Part shown: positions 22,528 to 31,451 of the stretch, one piece after another
How positions within the stretch are numbered: the first letter of the stretch is position 1
Layout of the letters: each line of letters begins with the position of its first letter
DNA from: Phosphoribacter sp037045045
GTDB lineage: Bacteria; Actinomycetota; Actinomycetes; Actinomycetales; Dermatophilaceae
Assembly (NCBI GenBank): GCA_037045045.1
Contig: JBAOHL010000004.1
Span: forward strand, 248,001-312,000
Length of the DNA: 64,000 bases
Direction: 5' to 3'
The notes under the pieces: model-generated
What the model saw: only the letters and a program-made list of their open reading frames with translations
The model's database searches: none
What the model was told of the DNA's origin: nothing
Program-made: the position numbers and the translations under genes

Positions 22528-24012
22528 TCACCGACCGGCGGGGCCTTTCCCGGGCCTCCGTGACCGAGGTCCTCGCCGGTTGCGCCGCGCGACGGCGCCG
22601 CACAGTGCCGCCGCGAAGCCACACCACGCGGCATACCCGCCGAGGGCGATGCCGCGGCGGGCATTGGTCGAGCCGCCACGCCGGGCGAGGTCGGCCGACG
22701 ATGCGGTGAGGGCGGCCGCCCCGAGGGTCGCGAGGCGAAGGCGCCGGGCCCGGAAGAACAGCGCGCTCCAGCCTGCGTTGAGCAGGAGATTGCCGGCCAG
22801 GCTTCGCCGGTATGCCGCCGCCGCATCGTCGCGCCCGGCTCGCTCCAGGTCGGTGAGGGTCGCCGCCGACGCGAGGGTCAGGGCGGTGTAGAGGCCGCTC
22901 CACACGAGCGGAAAGGCCCGCGGCGGGGGCTGCCATGGCGGCGTGTCGAGGGAGCGGTACCAGGACGAGTTCGGTTGTGTCGCCAGCGATCCCAACCCGG
23001 CGCACGCGGCGACGCCGGCCGCGCAGAAGGCGAGATTGCGTGGGCCGGTGTCCGGCCGGGCGGTCCGCAGCGCCTCGCGGATCGCCTCGTCGACCCCGGT
23101 GTCCAGCGGGGCGCCGAGGTAGCCCTCCAGGTCGCGCTCACGGCATACCGCGTCATGCACGAGGCTCTGGACGAGCGGCTTGGCCAGCGCCGCCGGCACC
23201 GGCGTGACGAGGCCGACCCAGTGGCTGGCCAGCCGGGGGGTGAGGACCGGAACAGTGACGATGATCCGGCGCGGGAGGCCCGCTGCCACCGCGAATCGCT
23301 GGATGAGGTCGGCGTAGGTGAGCACGTCGGGCCCGCCGACGTCGAAGGTCCGGTTGACCTCGGGCGGCAGGGTCGCCGCACCCGCCAGGGCCCGGACTGC
23401 GTCGGATGCGGCGATGGGTTGCAGCCGGGTCCCGAGCCATTTCGGGGCGACCATCGCCGGCAGCCGGCCGGCGAGATAGCGCAGCATGTCGAAGGACGCC
23501 GACCCGTCGCCGAGGACGACGGCGGCCCGCAGGACGGCGGCCGGCACGACTCCGTCGAGCAGGATGCGACCGACCTCTTCGCGCGAGGCCATGTGGTCGG
23601 ACAGGTCGACCCCCTCGGGGTGCAGGCCGCCCAGATAGACGATCCGGCCGACCTTCGCCCGGGCGCTGGCGGCGGCGAAGGTCCGGGCGAGTTCGCGGTC
23701 CCGCCGGACGAAATCGCCACCCTCCATCGAGTGGACGAGGTAGTAGGCGACGTCGACGCCGGCGAGCGCGACGTCGAGCCCGGCGCCGCCGGCGTCACCC
23801 TCGAGGATCTCCACCAGATCGGCCCACGGCGCCCCGGCCAGGCGCCCGCGGCGCCGGGTGAGCACCCGGACCCGCCAGCCGTGCTCGAGCAGCCGGGGGA
23901 CGAGCAGGCCGCCGAGGTACCCCGACGCGCCGGTGACGAGGGCGAGCCCCGCGTGTCCCGCGGCCCGCTCAACGGCGAGGGTCGCGATGGGCGAGGTCGG
24001 CGGCGGCGTCAT
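22528..24012 (-). CDS. SDR (NmrA-like) oxidoreductase fused to a TspO/MBR domain
   Basis: A 494-residue two-domain protein. Residues ~20-300 are an atypical SDR with GxxGxxG in LVTGASGYLGGLLVPRLLEH, then VAYYLVHSMEG and a FDVGGPDVLTYADL region. Residues ~345-480 are a TspO/peripheral-benzodiazepine-receptor membrane domain: NSSWYRSLDTPPWQPPPRAF, PLVWSGLYTALTLASA, GNLLLNAGWSALFF. Tandem Trp-rich helices and the WxPP element are diagnostic. TspO proteins bind porphyrins and related tetrapyrroles, so the fusion suggests NAD(P)H chemistry near a membrane-bound hydrophobic ligand. The ATG at 24012 places the Rossmann fold ~20 residues in. Confidence 0.85.
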   Translation of the reverse strand: MTPPPTSPIATLAVERAAGHAGLALVTGASGYLGGLLVPRLLEHGWRVRVLTRRRGRLAGAPWADLVEILEGDAGGAGLDVALAGVDVAYYLVHSMEGGDFVRRDRELARTFAAASARAKVGRIVYLGGLHPEGVDLSDHMASREEVGRILLDGVVPAAVLRAAVVLGDGSASFDMLRYLAGRLPAMVAPKWLGTRLQPIAASDAVRALAGAATLPPEVNRTFDVGGPDVLTYADLIQRFAVAAGLPRRIIVTVPVLTPRLASHWVGLVTPVPAALAKPLVQSLVHDAVCRERDLEGYLGAPLDTGVDEAIREALRTARPDTGPRNLAFCAAGVAACAGLGSLATQPNSSWYRSLDTPPWQPPPRAFPLVWSGLYTALTLASAATLTDLERAGRDDAAAAYRRSLAGNLLLNAGWSALFFRARRLRLATLGAAALTASSADLARRGGSTNARRGIALGGYAAWCGFAAALCGAVARRNRRGPRSRRPGKGPAGR

Positions 24013-24217
24013 GGCAGGCCCACGGGATGGGGCGGCAAGACGTCCATCGAAGCACCCTACGGCTTGGACCCGTCCCCGAGCCTTGGCGGCCTTGAGGCAC
24101 CCCGGCTGACGATCGCCGGACTGTCCTCGGGCCGGTCCTGGTAGCGTGCCGGCGCCGGCGTGGCACCGATCCGGGTCCGCCAGGTCCGGCCACCCGCCCG
24201 AAACCGAGGAGTCGGCC

Positions 24218-24670
24218 ATGGCACCGGAGATCGCCGAGCCCCTGCGCGCCAGGCTCGTCGCCGATCCCCTGGCCGCGCTCTTGGGCATCCGCATCGAGGC
24301 CCTCGAGGCGGGCTTCGTCCGGGCGAGTATGCCGGTCACCACTCACCTGCTCAACGCGGCCGGCACCGCCCACGGTGGCGCGACGATGGCCCTCATCGAC
24401 GTCGTACACGCCGTGGTGAGCAACAGCCACGGCACGCTAGCCGTCGCACAGGACGTCCACACCGAGTTCGTCACGGCCGGGGCCCTCGGCGACGTCCTCG
24501 AGTGCGAAGGGCGCGAGGTGCACCGTTCACGCCGCACGGCGTTGTACCGGATCGACGTGCGAGTCCGACCCGGCGAGGGCGAACCGCCCGGGCGGTTGGT
24601 GGCGACCGCCCTGGCCAGGGTGTTCCGAATGGACCGGCCGTGGCTCGATGACGAGGGCACCGCTCGGTGA
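24218..24670 (+). CDS. PaaI-type hotdog-fold thioesterase
   Basis: A 150-residue protein with the hotdog signature LLNAAGTAHGGATMALIDVV, a central helix following conserved HGG, and a C-terminal sheet LECEGREVHRSRRTALYRID. Members hydrolyse acyl- or aryl-CoA. It overlaps the next alpha/beta hydrolase gene by 4 bp, so the pair is co-translated. The start at ATG 24218 has AGGAGTCGGCC upstream. Confidence 0.85.
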   Translation: MAPEIAEPLRARLVADPLAALLGIRIEALEAGFVRASMPVTTHLLNAAGTAHGGATMALIDVVHAVVSNSHGTLAVAQDVHTEFVTAGALGDVLECEGREVHRSRRTALYRIDVRVRPGEGEPPGRLVATALARVFRMDRPWLDDEGTAR

Positions 24671-25518
24671 CCGACCGGCCCGTGGAGACTGCCGCGATCG
24701 CGGGACCACATGGCGAGGTACCGGTGCGGATCTACCGCCCGGCCGGGCAAGAGCCTGCTGCAGGGCCGACCCCGGGCTTGGTGTGGATGCACGGCGGCGC
24801 GTTCGTCATGGGCGACCTCGACGCCCCCGACGCCCACGACGTGGCGCTGGGGCTCGTCGCTCGCACCCCGGTCGTCGTCGTCACCGTCCGCTATCGCCTG
24901 GCCCTGGGCGGCGTCCACTTCCCGGTCCCCCACGACGACGTCGTCGCGGCATACCGCTGGGTCCTCGACCATGCCGCAGATCTCGGGATCGACCCGGCCC
25001 GGCTGGCCATCGGCGGGGCGAGCGCCGGAGCCAGCCTGGCCTGCGGCACCGCGCTGCGCCAGCGCGACGAGGGACGACCCGTGCCGTGGCAACTGTTGCT
25101 CGCCTACCCCGTCATGCACGCCGACGTACCGGCTCCCTCGCCGGAGCTGAGCGCGCTGCTCGACCGTCACTCGTGGGTCCTGCGCCTCACCCCGCAGATG
25201 CTGCGCGAGGTCCACGAGAACTACGTGGGCGGCCCGCTGCGCGACCTGTCCCCCTATGCGTTCCCCGCCCTTGCCGATCTGCGCGGACTACCGCCCACGC
25301 TCATCGAGGTCAGCGAGCTGGACGACCTGCGCCCGTGCGGCGAGGTCTTCGCCGGGCAGCTCGCGACGGCCGGGGTCGACGTCGAACTCGTGGTCCGCGC
25401 GGGTATGCCGCACGCCCACCTCGGGCTCGTCGGGCACCCGCAGCAGCAGGGCGCCCTCGACACACTCGCCGCCCGCCTGGCCCGCCCGGGGACCCCGGAG
25501 CCGGCGACCGGGTCGTGA
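24667..25518 (+). CDS. Alpha/beta hydrolase (HSL-type esterase)
   Basis: A 283-residue hormone-sensitive-lipase-type esterase: oxyanion motif LVWMHGGAFVMGD, nucleophile GGASAGASLACG, acid in ELDDLRPCGEVFAGQL and His in AGMPHAHLGLVG. All triad elements are in place. GTG at 24667 overlaps the thioesterase stop. Coupling with a CoA thioesterase hints at joint ester or acyl-CoA turnover, but the substrate cannot be inferred. Confidence 0.88.
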   Translation: MTDRPVETAAIAGPHGEVPVRIYRPAGQEPAAGPTPGLVWMHGGAFVMGDLDAPDAHDVALGLVARTPVVVVTVRYRLALGGVHFPVPHDDVVAAYRWVLDHAADLGIDPARLAIGGASAGASLACGTALRQRDEGRPVPWQLLLAYPVMHADVPAPSPELSALLDRHSWVLRLTPQMLREVHENYVGGPLRDLSPYAFPALADLRGLPPTLIEVSELDDLRPCGEVFAGQLATAGVDVELVVRAGMPHAHLGLVGHPQQQGALDTLAARLARPGTPEPATGS

Positions 25519-25593
25519 ACGTCGCAGCCCGGCCGGCCGCCTGCCCGGTAGCGTGAGCCCGCCCACAGTCCTGCCCCTCCCCAAGGTGCCCAC

Positions 25594-26940
25594 ATGAACG
25601 CCGCCGCGATCGCCGCCGCCGGCCTCGACTCCGGAGACACCGCCTGGCTGCTGGTCTCCAGTGCCCTCGTGCTGCTCATGGCCCCCGGGCTGGCGCTCTT
25701 CTACGGCGGCATGGTGCGGTCCAAGAGCGTGCTCAACATGATGATGATGACGATGGGTGCCCTGGCCGTCATCGTCATCCTGTGGGCCGGCGTGGGCTAC
25801 TCGCTGGCGTTCGGCGACGACGTGGGCAACGGGTTGCTCGGCAATCCCGGGCAGTATGCCGGGCTCGGCCAACTGCTCGACCCGGCCAGCAACGGCGTCA
25901 ATACCGTGCCGGTGCTGCTGTTCGCCGTATTCCAAGGACTGTTCTGCGTCATCACCGGGGCGTTGGTGTCCGGGGCGATCGCCGACCGGGCGCGCTTTGG
26001 GGCCTGGTTGGTCTTCGTCGGGCTGTGGAGTGTCCTGGTCTACGCGCCGGTGGCCCATTGGGTCTTCGACGTATCGGCCGGCGACCACATCGGCGGCTGG
26101 TTGGCCAACCGGGTCGGGGTCATCGACTTCGCCGGCGGAACGGCGGTCGAGATCTGTTCCGGTGCCTCGGGCCTTGCCCTGGCCCTCGTGCTCGGTCGAC
26201 GGATCGGCTTCGGCAAGGACCCGATGCGCCCGCACAACATGCCCCTGGTCATCCTCGGCGCGGGGTTGCTGTGGTTCGGGTGGTTCGGCTTCAACGCCGG
26301 GTCGGCGCTCGGCGCCGGCCAGAAGGCAGCCGTCGTCTTCACGACGACGCTGCTCGCGGGCGCAGGCGGGGTGCTCGGCTGGCTGCTCGTCGAACGGGTG
26401 CGCGACGGCCATGCGACGACCCTCGGCGGCGCCTCGGGCATGGTCTCCGGTCTCGTCGCGATTACGCCCTCGTGCGGCTCGCTCACGCCGTTGGGCTCGG
26501 TCGTCATGGGCCTGGTCGCGGCCGCGGTCTGCGCGGTCGCCGTGGGCCTGAAGTTCCGGTTCGGCTACGACGACTCGCTCGACGTCGTCGGCGTGCACCT
26601 CGTCGGGGGCATCGTCGGCACCCTCGGCATCGGCCTGCTCGCCACGGCAGCGGCGCCGACCGGGGTCGACGGGCTGTTCTACGGCGGCGGCTTGGCCCAA
26701 CTCGGCAGACAGACCGTCGGGGCCGTTGCGGTCGGAGCCTTCGCCTTCGTCGCCTCGTGGATTCTCGCGTGGGCGGTCGACAAGGCCCTCGGCTTCCGGA
26801 TCCTGCCCGAACACGAGGTCGCCGGGATCGACCTCAACGTCCACGCCGAAACGGCATACGACCTGCACACCATCGCCACCGGACGCGCCGGCAGCCACGG
26901 GCTGCTCCACTCGCTCACCCGGACCGAGGAGGACTCATGA
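25594..26940 (+). CDS. amt: Ammonium transporter
   Basis: A 448-residue, roughly 11-helix Amt/Mep/Rh protein. Diagnostic stretches are LVLLMAPGLALFYGGMVRSK, FAGGTAVEICSGASGLALAL (Amt signature), LWFGWFGFNAGSAL and DVVGVHLVGGIVGTLGIG with pore histidines. It imports ammonium or ammonia. Its stop overlaps the GlnK start (ATGA), the classic coupling in which GlnK blocks the pore under nitrogen sufficiency. No obvious GlnR box was identified in the 75 bp upstream. Confidence 0.95.
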   Translation: MNAAAIAAAGLDSGDTAWLLVSSALVLLMAPGLALFYGGMVRSKSVLNMMMMTMGALAVIVILWAGVGYSLAFGDDVGNGLLGNPGQYAGLGQLLDPASNGVNTVPVLLFAVFQGLFCVITGALVSGAIADRARFGAWLVFVGLWSVLVYAPVAHWVFDVSAGDHIGGWLANRVGVIDFAGGTAVEICSGASGLALALVLGRRIGFGKDPMRPHNMPLVILGAGLLWFGWFGFNAGSALGAGQKAAVVFTTTLLAGAGGVLGWLLVERVRDGHATTLGGASGMVSGLVAITPSCGSLTPLGSVVMGLVAAAVCAVAVGLKFRFGYDDSLDVVGVHLVGGIVGTLGIGLLATAAAPTGVDGLFYGGGLAQLGRQTVGAVAVGAFAFVASWILAWAVDKALGFRILPEHEVAGIDLNVHAETAYDLHTIATGRAGSHGLLHSLTRTEEDS

Positions 26941-27275
26941 AGCTCATCACCGCGGTCGTCAAGCCGCACGTCTGGGAGGAGGTCCGGGCGGCGTTGGAGA
27001 CCCTCGGGGTGACCGGGATGACGGTGTCGGAGGTCAGCGGGTTCGGCCGACAGAAGGGCCACACGGAGGTCTACCGGGGGGCCGAGTACGAGGTCGGGCT
27101 TGTTCCGAAGATCCGCCTCGACATCGTCGCGGACGACCTCGACGCCGACGACCTCGTCCGCGCGATCGTCCGCACCGCGCGCACTGGTCGCATCGGCGAC
27201 GGCAAGGTGTGGGTCACGCCCGTCGACTCCATCGTGCGGGTGCGCACTGGCGAGCGCGACGACGACGCGATCTGA
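26937..27275 (+). CDS. glnK: PII nitrogen regulatory protein GlnK
   Basis: A 112-residue PII protein. MKLITAVVKPHVWEEVRAAL opens the fold, the T-loop is QKGHTEVYRGAEYEVGLVPK with Tyr51 present, and the C-terminus has TGRIGDGKVWVTPVDSIVRV. In actinobacteria Tyr51 is modified by GlnD; no glnD follows here, where a convergent thiolase gene ends 77 bp downstream. The start overlaps the amt stop. Role: binds 2-oxoglutarate and ATP/ADP and gates Amt. Confidence 0.95.
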   Translation: MKLITAVVKPHVWEEVRAALETLGVTGMTVSEVSGFGRQKGHTEVYRGAEYEVGLVPKIRLDIVADDLDADDLVRAIVRTARTGRIGDGKVWVTPVDSIVRVRTGERDDDAI

Positions 27276-27351
27276 GCGTTCCCCCAGCGCGACTCGCCGA
27301 ATCGGGGCGACCCGCCGAGCCGAACGACTCGACGATCGCCCTCGCTCGGAC

Positions 27352-28548
27352 TCAGGAGCCGGAGACGTTCTCCAGGACGACCGCCAGACCCTGACCGACA
27401 CCGATACAGATCGCGGCGACGCCCCACCGGGCGCCGGAGCGCTGCAGCCCGCGCGCCAGGGTGCCGAGGATCCGCAGGCCCGAAGCCCCGAGCGGATGGC
27501 CGATGGCGATCGCCCCGCCGTGCAGGTTGACAATCTCGGGGTCCACCCCCCAGCCGCGGACACACGCCAGCGATTGCGCCGCGAAGGCCTCGTTGAGCTC
27601 GATCTGGGCGACATCGCCCCAGCCGATCCCGGCCCGGGCCAACGCGCGGTTGGCCGCCTCGACCGGGGCGTAGCCGAAGAACTGCGGCTCGTTCGCGCTG
27701 GCGCCCCGACCGGCCACCCGGGCCACCGGCGCCCGGCCGAGCAGGTCGGCGGCCTTCGCGCTGCCGAGGAACGCCGCCGACGCCCCGTCGTTGAGCGGTG
27801 AGGCGTTGCCGGCAGTGACCGTGCCACCGGCCTCGGCGGAGCGGAATACCGGCGCGAGGCCGGCGAGCCGCTCGACCGTCGTCTCCGCGCGGATGGACTC
27901 GTCCCGGGCGAGGTCGACCCCCGGCACGGCGACGACGAGGTCGTCGTAGAACCCCTCGTCCCAGGCGCGAGTCGACAGGGCATGGGACCGCGCCGCGAAG
28001 GCGTCCTGGTCCTCCCGGGAGATGTCGTGGCGCTCGCGCAGTTGTTCGGTGGCCTCCCCCAGCGAGACGGTCCACTCCTTGGGCATCTTCGGGTTGACCA
28101 ATCGCCAACCGAGGGTCGTCGATTCCAGGGTGGCGTTGCCGGCCGGGAACGGCCGCTCGGTCTTGGGCAGCACCCAGGGCGCCCGGGTCATCGACTCGAC
28201 GCCGCCGACGAGCATGAGGTCCGCCTCCCCGGTGGCGATCTGGCGGGACGCGACGAACGCCGCGTCGAGGCTGGAGCCGCAGAGCCGGTTGACGGTCGTG
28301 CCCGGTAGCGAGGTCGGCAGCCCGGCAAGCAGCACGGCCATCCGCGCGACGTCGCGGTTCTCCTCGCCGGCCCCGTTGGCGTTGCCGAAGACGACCTCGT
28401 CGATCCGAGCCGGGTCGAGCGCCGGACTTCGACCGACGATCTCGCGCACGACGAGCGCCGCGAGGTCGTCCGGGCGGACCCGGGCCAGGGCCCCACCGAA
28501 CTTGCCGAAGGGGGTGCGAACGGCGTCGTAGACGAAGCAGTCGGTCAT
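27352..28548 (-). CDS. Acetyl-CoA acyltransferase (thiolase)
   Basis: A 398-residue thiolase of the degradative FadA/PcaF-like group. The nucleophile Cys90 sits in NRLCGSSLDAAFVASRQIAT, the His motif is NLHGGAIAIGHPLGASGLRI and the second cysteine is in AAICIGVGQG. The position usually Gly in CxGxG is Ile-Gly here, a conservative shift. ATG at 28548. Two- or four-carbon cleavage in fatty-acid or aromatic catabolism is possible. There is no neighbouring beta-oxidation partner to decide. Confidence 0.92.
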   Translation of the reverse strand: MTDCFVYDAVRTPFGKFGGALARVRPDDLAALVVREIVGRSPALDPARIDEVVFGNANGAGEENRDVARMAVLLAGLPTSLPGTTVNRLCGSSLDAAFVASRQIATGEADLMLVGGVESMTRAPWVLPKTERPFPAGNATLESTTLGWRLVNPKMPKEWTVSLGEATEQLRERHDISREDQDAFAARSHALSTRAWDEGFYDDLVVAVPGVDLARDESIRAETTVERLAGLAPVFRSAEAGGTVTAGNASPLNDGASAAFLGSAKAADLLGRAPVARVAGRGASANEPQFFGYAPVEAANRALARAGIGWGDVAQIELNEAFAAQSLACVRGWGVDPEIVNLHGGAIAIGHPLGASGLRILGTLARGLQRSGARWGVAAICIGVGQGLAVVLENVSGS

Positions 28549-28699
28549 GCCCGCTATTGTGCCGGCGCGCCGGTATGCGGCGACGTCGAGGTCCCGCGCC
28601 CGCGGACCAGCCGCGTGCTCGGGGTCTGGACCCACTCTCGGAGCCCTGGCCCACGCTCGGGCCCACGTCCCACCCTCGGAGGCCGAGCGCTGGCCCGGG

Positions 28700-29539
28700 T
28701 CAGCCTGCCCGCGAGGCCAGCCACGCCTGGTGCGAGGCCCAGATCCGCCCCCACAGGTCGGCCCGGTCGCGCGCGCCGAGGTCGGGCGGGTCGAAGTGCA
28801 GTTCGTCGCGCAGGATCGCCCAATAGCGCTGCGGGCTCTCGATCGTCTCTCGGTGCGTCGCGGCGCCGTCGACCCGCACGAACAGGCAGTTCTTCGCCGT
28901 CCACACGGCCGCCGGGGTGCGCCGCTGCACGGTCACCCAGGCGACGAACACCGACGCCGGATCGGTCGACAAGACCCGGTGCATCGGCTCGAACTGCTCG
29001 GTCACCGCCGGACGGTCCTCGAAATCCATGCCCGGGTAGGCCGTCAACCTCGGGTCCTGCTCGAACCGCCACCCGTCGGTCGCCGTCGAGCGCCGCATCC
29101 CATAGACGAAGTCGCCTTGGCGGATCTCGCCCTCCTGCAAGGGGATCGGCTCGGCCGGACCGTTGCCTAGGCCGACGTCGACGAACCACTGCCGACCGTC
29201 GACGAGGACGGACAGCGCCAGGTGGTTGCCGTCCGCGCCGGGCGGCGTCCCGGGGAACTGGACCCCGGCGACGTGCCGGGTGACGGCATACCCGAGGCGG
29301 TCGAGCAGCCACGCGAAGGCGCCGTTGAGGTGGTAGCAGTACCCGCCCCACCCGCAGACGATCCGCCGCGCCGTCACCTCCGGGTCGATCCCCACCGGCC
29401 GGCCCAGGGCGATGCCGACCGTCTCGTAGGGGACGCGATCCAGGTGGGCCAGGTGCAACCGACGCAGGGCGCGCGACGACGGCGGCCCAGGATCGGGGAG
29501 GCCGAGTCGAGCGAGGTATGCCGCGGCCAAGGCGTCCAT
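28700..29539 (-). CDS. nat: Arylamine N-acetyltransferase
   Basis: A 279-residue NAT: catalytic Cys68 in GWGGYCYHLNGAFAWLLDRL, His in GADGNHLALSVLVDG, Asp in WFVDVGLGNGPAEPIPL. The triad is complete and the length is standard. The usual RGGYCxE segment reads WGGYCYH, with Trp for Arg and His for Glu, changes that would reshape the substrate entrance. Such enzymes acetylate arylamines and hydrazines, and in mycobacteria link to lipid metabolism. Isolated gene. Confidence 0.9.
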   Translation of the reverse strand: MDALAAAYLARLGLPDPGPPSSRALRRLHLAHLDRVPYETVGIALGRPVGIDPEVTARRIVCGWGGYCYHLNGAFAWLLDRLGYAVTRHVAGVQFPGTPPGADGNHLALSVLVDGRQWFVDVGLGNGPAEPIPLQEGEIRQGDFVYGMRRSTATDGWRFEQDPRLTAYPGMDFEDRPAVTEQFEPMHRVLSTDPASVFVAWVTVQRRTPAAVWTAKNCLFVRVDGAATHRETIESPQRYWAILRDELHFDPPDLGARDRADLWGRIWASHQAWLASRAG

Positions 29540-29587
29540 GGGCCCCCACGCTAGGGCAGTGCGTCGCGCCGGCACGCCCGGCGCGAA

Positions 29588-30049
29588 TCAGGCCGCGTGG
29601 ATGCGCCGAGTGACCTTGCGACTGACGGAGCGGACCTGGTCGAGGGAGGCCATGGCGACGTTCACCGCCGCCTGTCCGGCGCCCTTGACGACGTGCTCGG
29701 CGGCGGCGGTTACCGCGTCGATGTTGAGCGCCTCGGGCGTATCGGCTCCGTCCCGGGGTGTGGCGGCGCGGCCGGGCGGCGGCTCGGCGTAGGTCAGTGG
29801 CAGGCCGGTCCACGCCTCGGGCACGACGGCAAAGCCCATGTCGGACAACGCGTTGAGCGTGGCGAGCACGTGGGCCTCGACCACAACCACGGCGGCTGCC
29901 TGGGCCTGCGGATCCTGGTCGTCCCACGACGGGCATAGCGGCTCGCCGGGCCGTCGGCGCCGCCGGGCGTGCTCGTAGTCGGCCCGAGCGACCCGTTCGG
30001 CCACCTCGGCCACGTCCGGTGCGTCCAGCACCGTCGGATATGTCGTCAT
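29588..30049 (-). CDS. Hypothetical protein
   Basis: A 153-residue product beginning MTTYPTVLDAPDVAEVAERV after GGGAGGGAAGC. Features are a basic block ARRRRRPGEPLCPSWDD, a helix AAAVVVVEAHVLATLNALSD and a C-terminal helix GQAAVNVAMASLDQVRSVSR ending in a basic tail. No signal peptide or transmembrane segment is apparent. Not recognised. The helical, charged composition might suit a DNA-associated or regulatory protein, but there is no motif to support this. Confidence 0.6.
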   Translation of the reverse strand: MTTYPTVLDAPDVAEVAERVARADYEHARRRRRPGEPLCPSWDDQDPQAQAAAVVVVEAHVLATLNALSDMGFAVVPEAWTGLPLTYAEPPPGRAATPRDGADTPEALNIDAVTAAAEHVVKGAGQAAVNVAMASLDQVRSVSRKVTRRIHAA

Positions 30050-30173
30050 GCTTCCCTCCCGGCATTTCGACGTGGTGTTAAGTTTACCGAGCAGCATCGG
30101 CGCTGGCCACCCGGTTCCCGCAAGGGAAACAACCGCCGGTGTTGCGCTCGTCACTCGGGAACCGGCAGCAGGC

Positions 30174-30216
30174 CCTCGCCAGCCTCGAAATCCTCGCCAG
30201 CCTCGAAATCCTCGCG
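30174..30216. repeat. 18-bp tandem repeat downstream of ogt
   Basis: Two perfect copies of CCTCGCCAGCCTCGAAAT (30174-30191 and 30192-30209) plus a partial third from 30210. It lies 14 bp beyond the ogt stop on the minus strand, in the gap before the hypothetical gene. No function evident. Confidence 0.8.
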
Positions 30217-30229
30217 CGCCCCGACGGCG

Positions 30230-30814
30230 TCACGCGAGCCGGTGCTCGACATCGAGCAACAGCGCTTTCGCGGCCAGCCCCCCGGCATACCCGGTAAGCG
30301 CCCCCCGGCCTCCCACGACCCGGTGGCACGGCACGAGGACGCACAGCGGGTTGGCCCCGAGGGCCGCCCCCACCGCCCGGGCCGCCTTCGGGCGACCCGC
30401 CCAGACGGCGAGCTGGCCGTACGTCGTCCGCGCGCCGTAGGGCACCCGACGGGCGAGGGCGCCGAGGACGACCCGCTGCCAGGGGCTGGCCAGCGCCCAG
30501 TCGAGCTCGACGTCCAGATCGCGCCGACTGCCCGCGAAGTAGTCGTCGAGGCGTCGACGCACGTCATCCAATGCCGCGGGGATACGCAGCACGCGAGGGC
30601 TCACGACCGACGCGAGTCGGTCGAGCGCCCGGTCCTCGCCGCGATGGTCCGTGACGAACATCGACGCCACGAGTGGGCCAGAGTCCCGGCGGGCCAACAG
30701 CATCCGCCCCAGGGCGGTGTCGTGCACGGCATACGCGACCTCGGCCGTGGCGAACGACGGCGGGCGGCCGGTCAGGGGGGCGGCGCGGAGTCGGTCGACG
30801 AGTTCGCTGGTCAT
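30230..30814 (-). CDS. ogt: Methylated-DNA--[protein]-cysteine methyltransferase
   Basis: A 194-residue suicide alkyltransferase. The active site is LCVLVPCHRVVGGRGALTGY with acceptor Cys163, and the DNA-binding part has ASPWQRVVLGALARRVPYGA and TTYGQLAVWAG. It repairs O6-alkylguanine by transferring the alkyl group to itself. The ATG overlaps the stop of the upstream ECF sigma gene, so both are one transcript. That coupling suggests a dedicated stress sigma controls repair (inference). Confidence 0.93.
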   Translation of the reverse strand: MTSELVDRLRAAPLTGRPPSFATAEVAYAVHDTALGRMLLARRDSGPLVASMFVTDHRGEDRALDRLASVVSPRVLRIPAALDDVRRRLDDYFAGSRRDLDVELDWALASPWQRVVLGALARRVPYGARTTYGQLAVWAGRPKAARAVGAALGANPLCVLVPCHRVVGGRGALTGYAGGLAAKALLLDVEHRLA

Positions 30815-31296
30815 GTCAGGTCCCTTCGGAGAGTGGCGAGGCCGTCACTGACGAGCCGCCGGCTGGCCGTCGCCGTGGTGCCGAGAGCCCGGGCAATGTC
30901 CCGGTGTTCGAGGTCGGCGACGTACCGCAACAGCACCGCCTGGCGCTGGCGGTCGGGCAGGGCGCCGACTCGCTGCCAGAGCAGCGCCTCGGGCAGGGCG
31001 GCGTCCGCCGCCGCGGCCGGGGTCCGGGCGGCCGAGGCGTGCAACGGGCCGTCGTCGACGGGCGTCGGCCGGCGGCGGCGGGCGCGATGGGCATCCATCG
31101 CGCATCGGTGGGTGATGGTGAGCAGCCAGCCGCGCAGGTTCGCGCTCGAGCGCACCGACGGGTATGCCGCGTACGCCTGGGTCCACGCCTGCTGGGCCAC
31201 GTCGTCGCCTTCCTCACGACCCACCAGCGCATGGGCGAGTCGCGCGACGTCGCGCCAGTACGCGTCGATCAGGCGTTGGAAGGGAGGCAGCGGCAT
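30811..31296 (-). CDS. ECF-type RNA polymerase sigma factor
   Basis: A 161-residue sigma-70 family protein: region 2 in DVARLAHALVGREEGDDVAQ and AWTQAYAAYPSVRSSANLRG, region 4 in ALPDRQRQAVLLRYVADLEH and RDIARALGTTATASRRLVSD. No anti-sigma gene adjoins it. The 3' end overlaps ogt by 4 bp. An alkylation- or envelope-stress role is inferred from this partner alone. ATG at 31296 begins MPLPPFQRLIDAYWRDV. Confidence 0.88.
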   Translation of the reverse strand: MPLPPFQRLIDAYWRDVARLAHALVGREEGDDVAQQAWTQAYAAYPSVRSSANLRGWLLTITHRCAMDAHRARRRRPTPVDDGPLHASAARTPAAAADAALPEALLWQRVGALPDRQRQAVLLRYVADLEHRDIARALGTTATASRRLVSDGLATLRRDLT

Positions 31297-31451
31297 GACC
31301 TTTCAACGTCCGGAGGCCCGTACATGTGAGGGGGATGTCGTCGGCCAGTCTGACCCGCACCCCTCGACCCGGTCGACATGGTGGCTTACTGTCTAAGGGT
31401 GGGCCGGCTCGGGGGGCCGTGGCCCGGCACATCCCGACGACGAGGTGGTAG

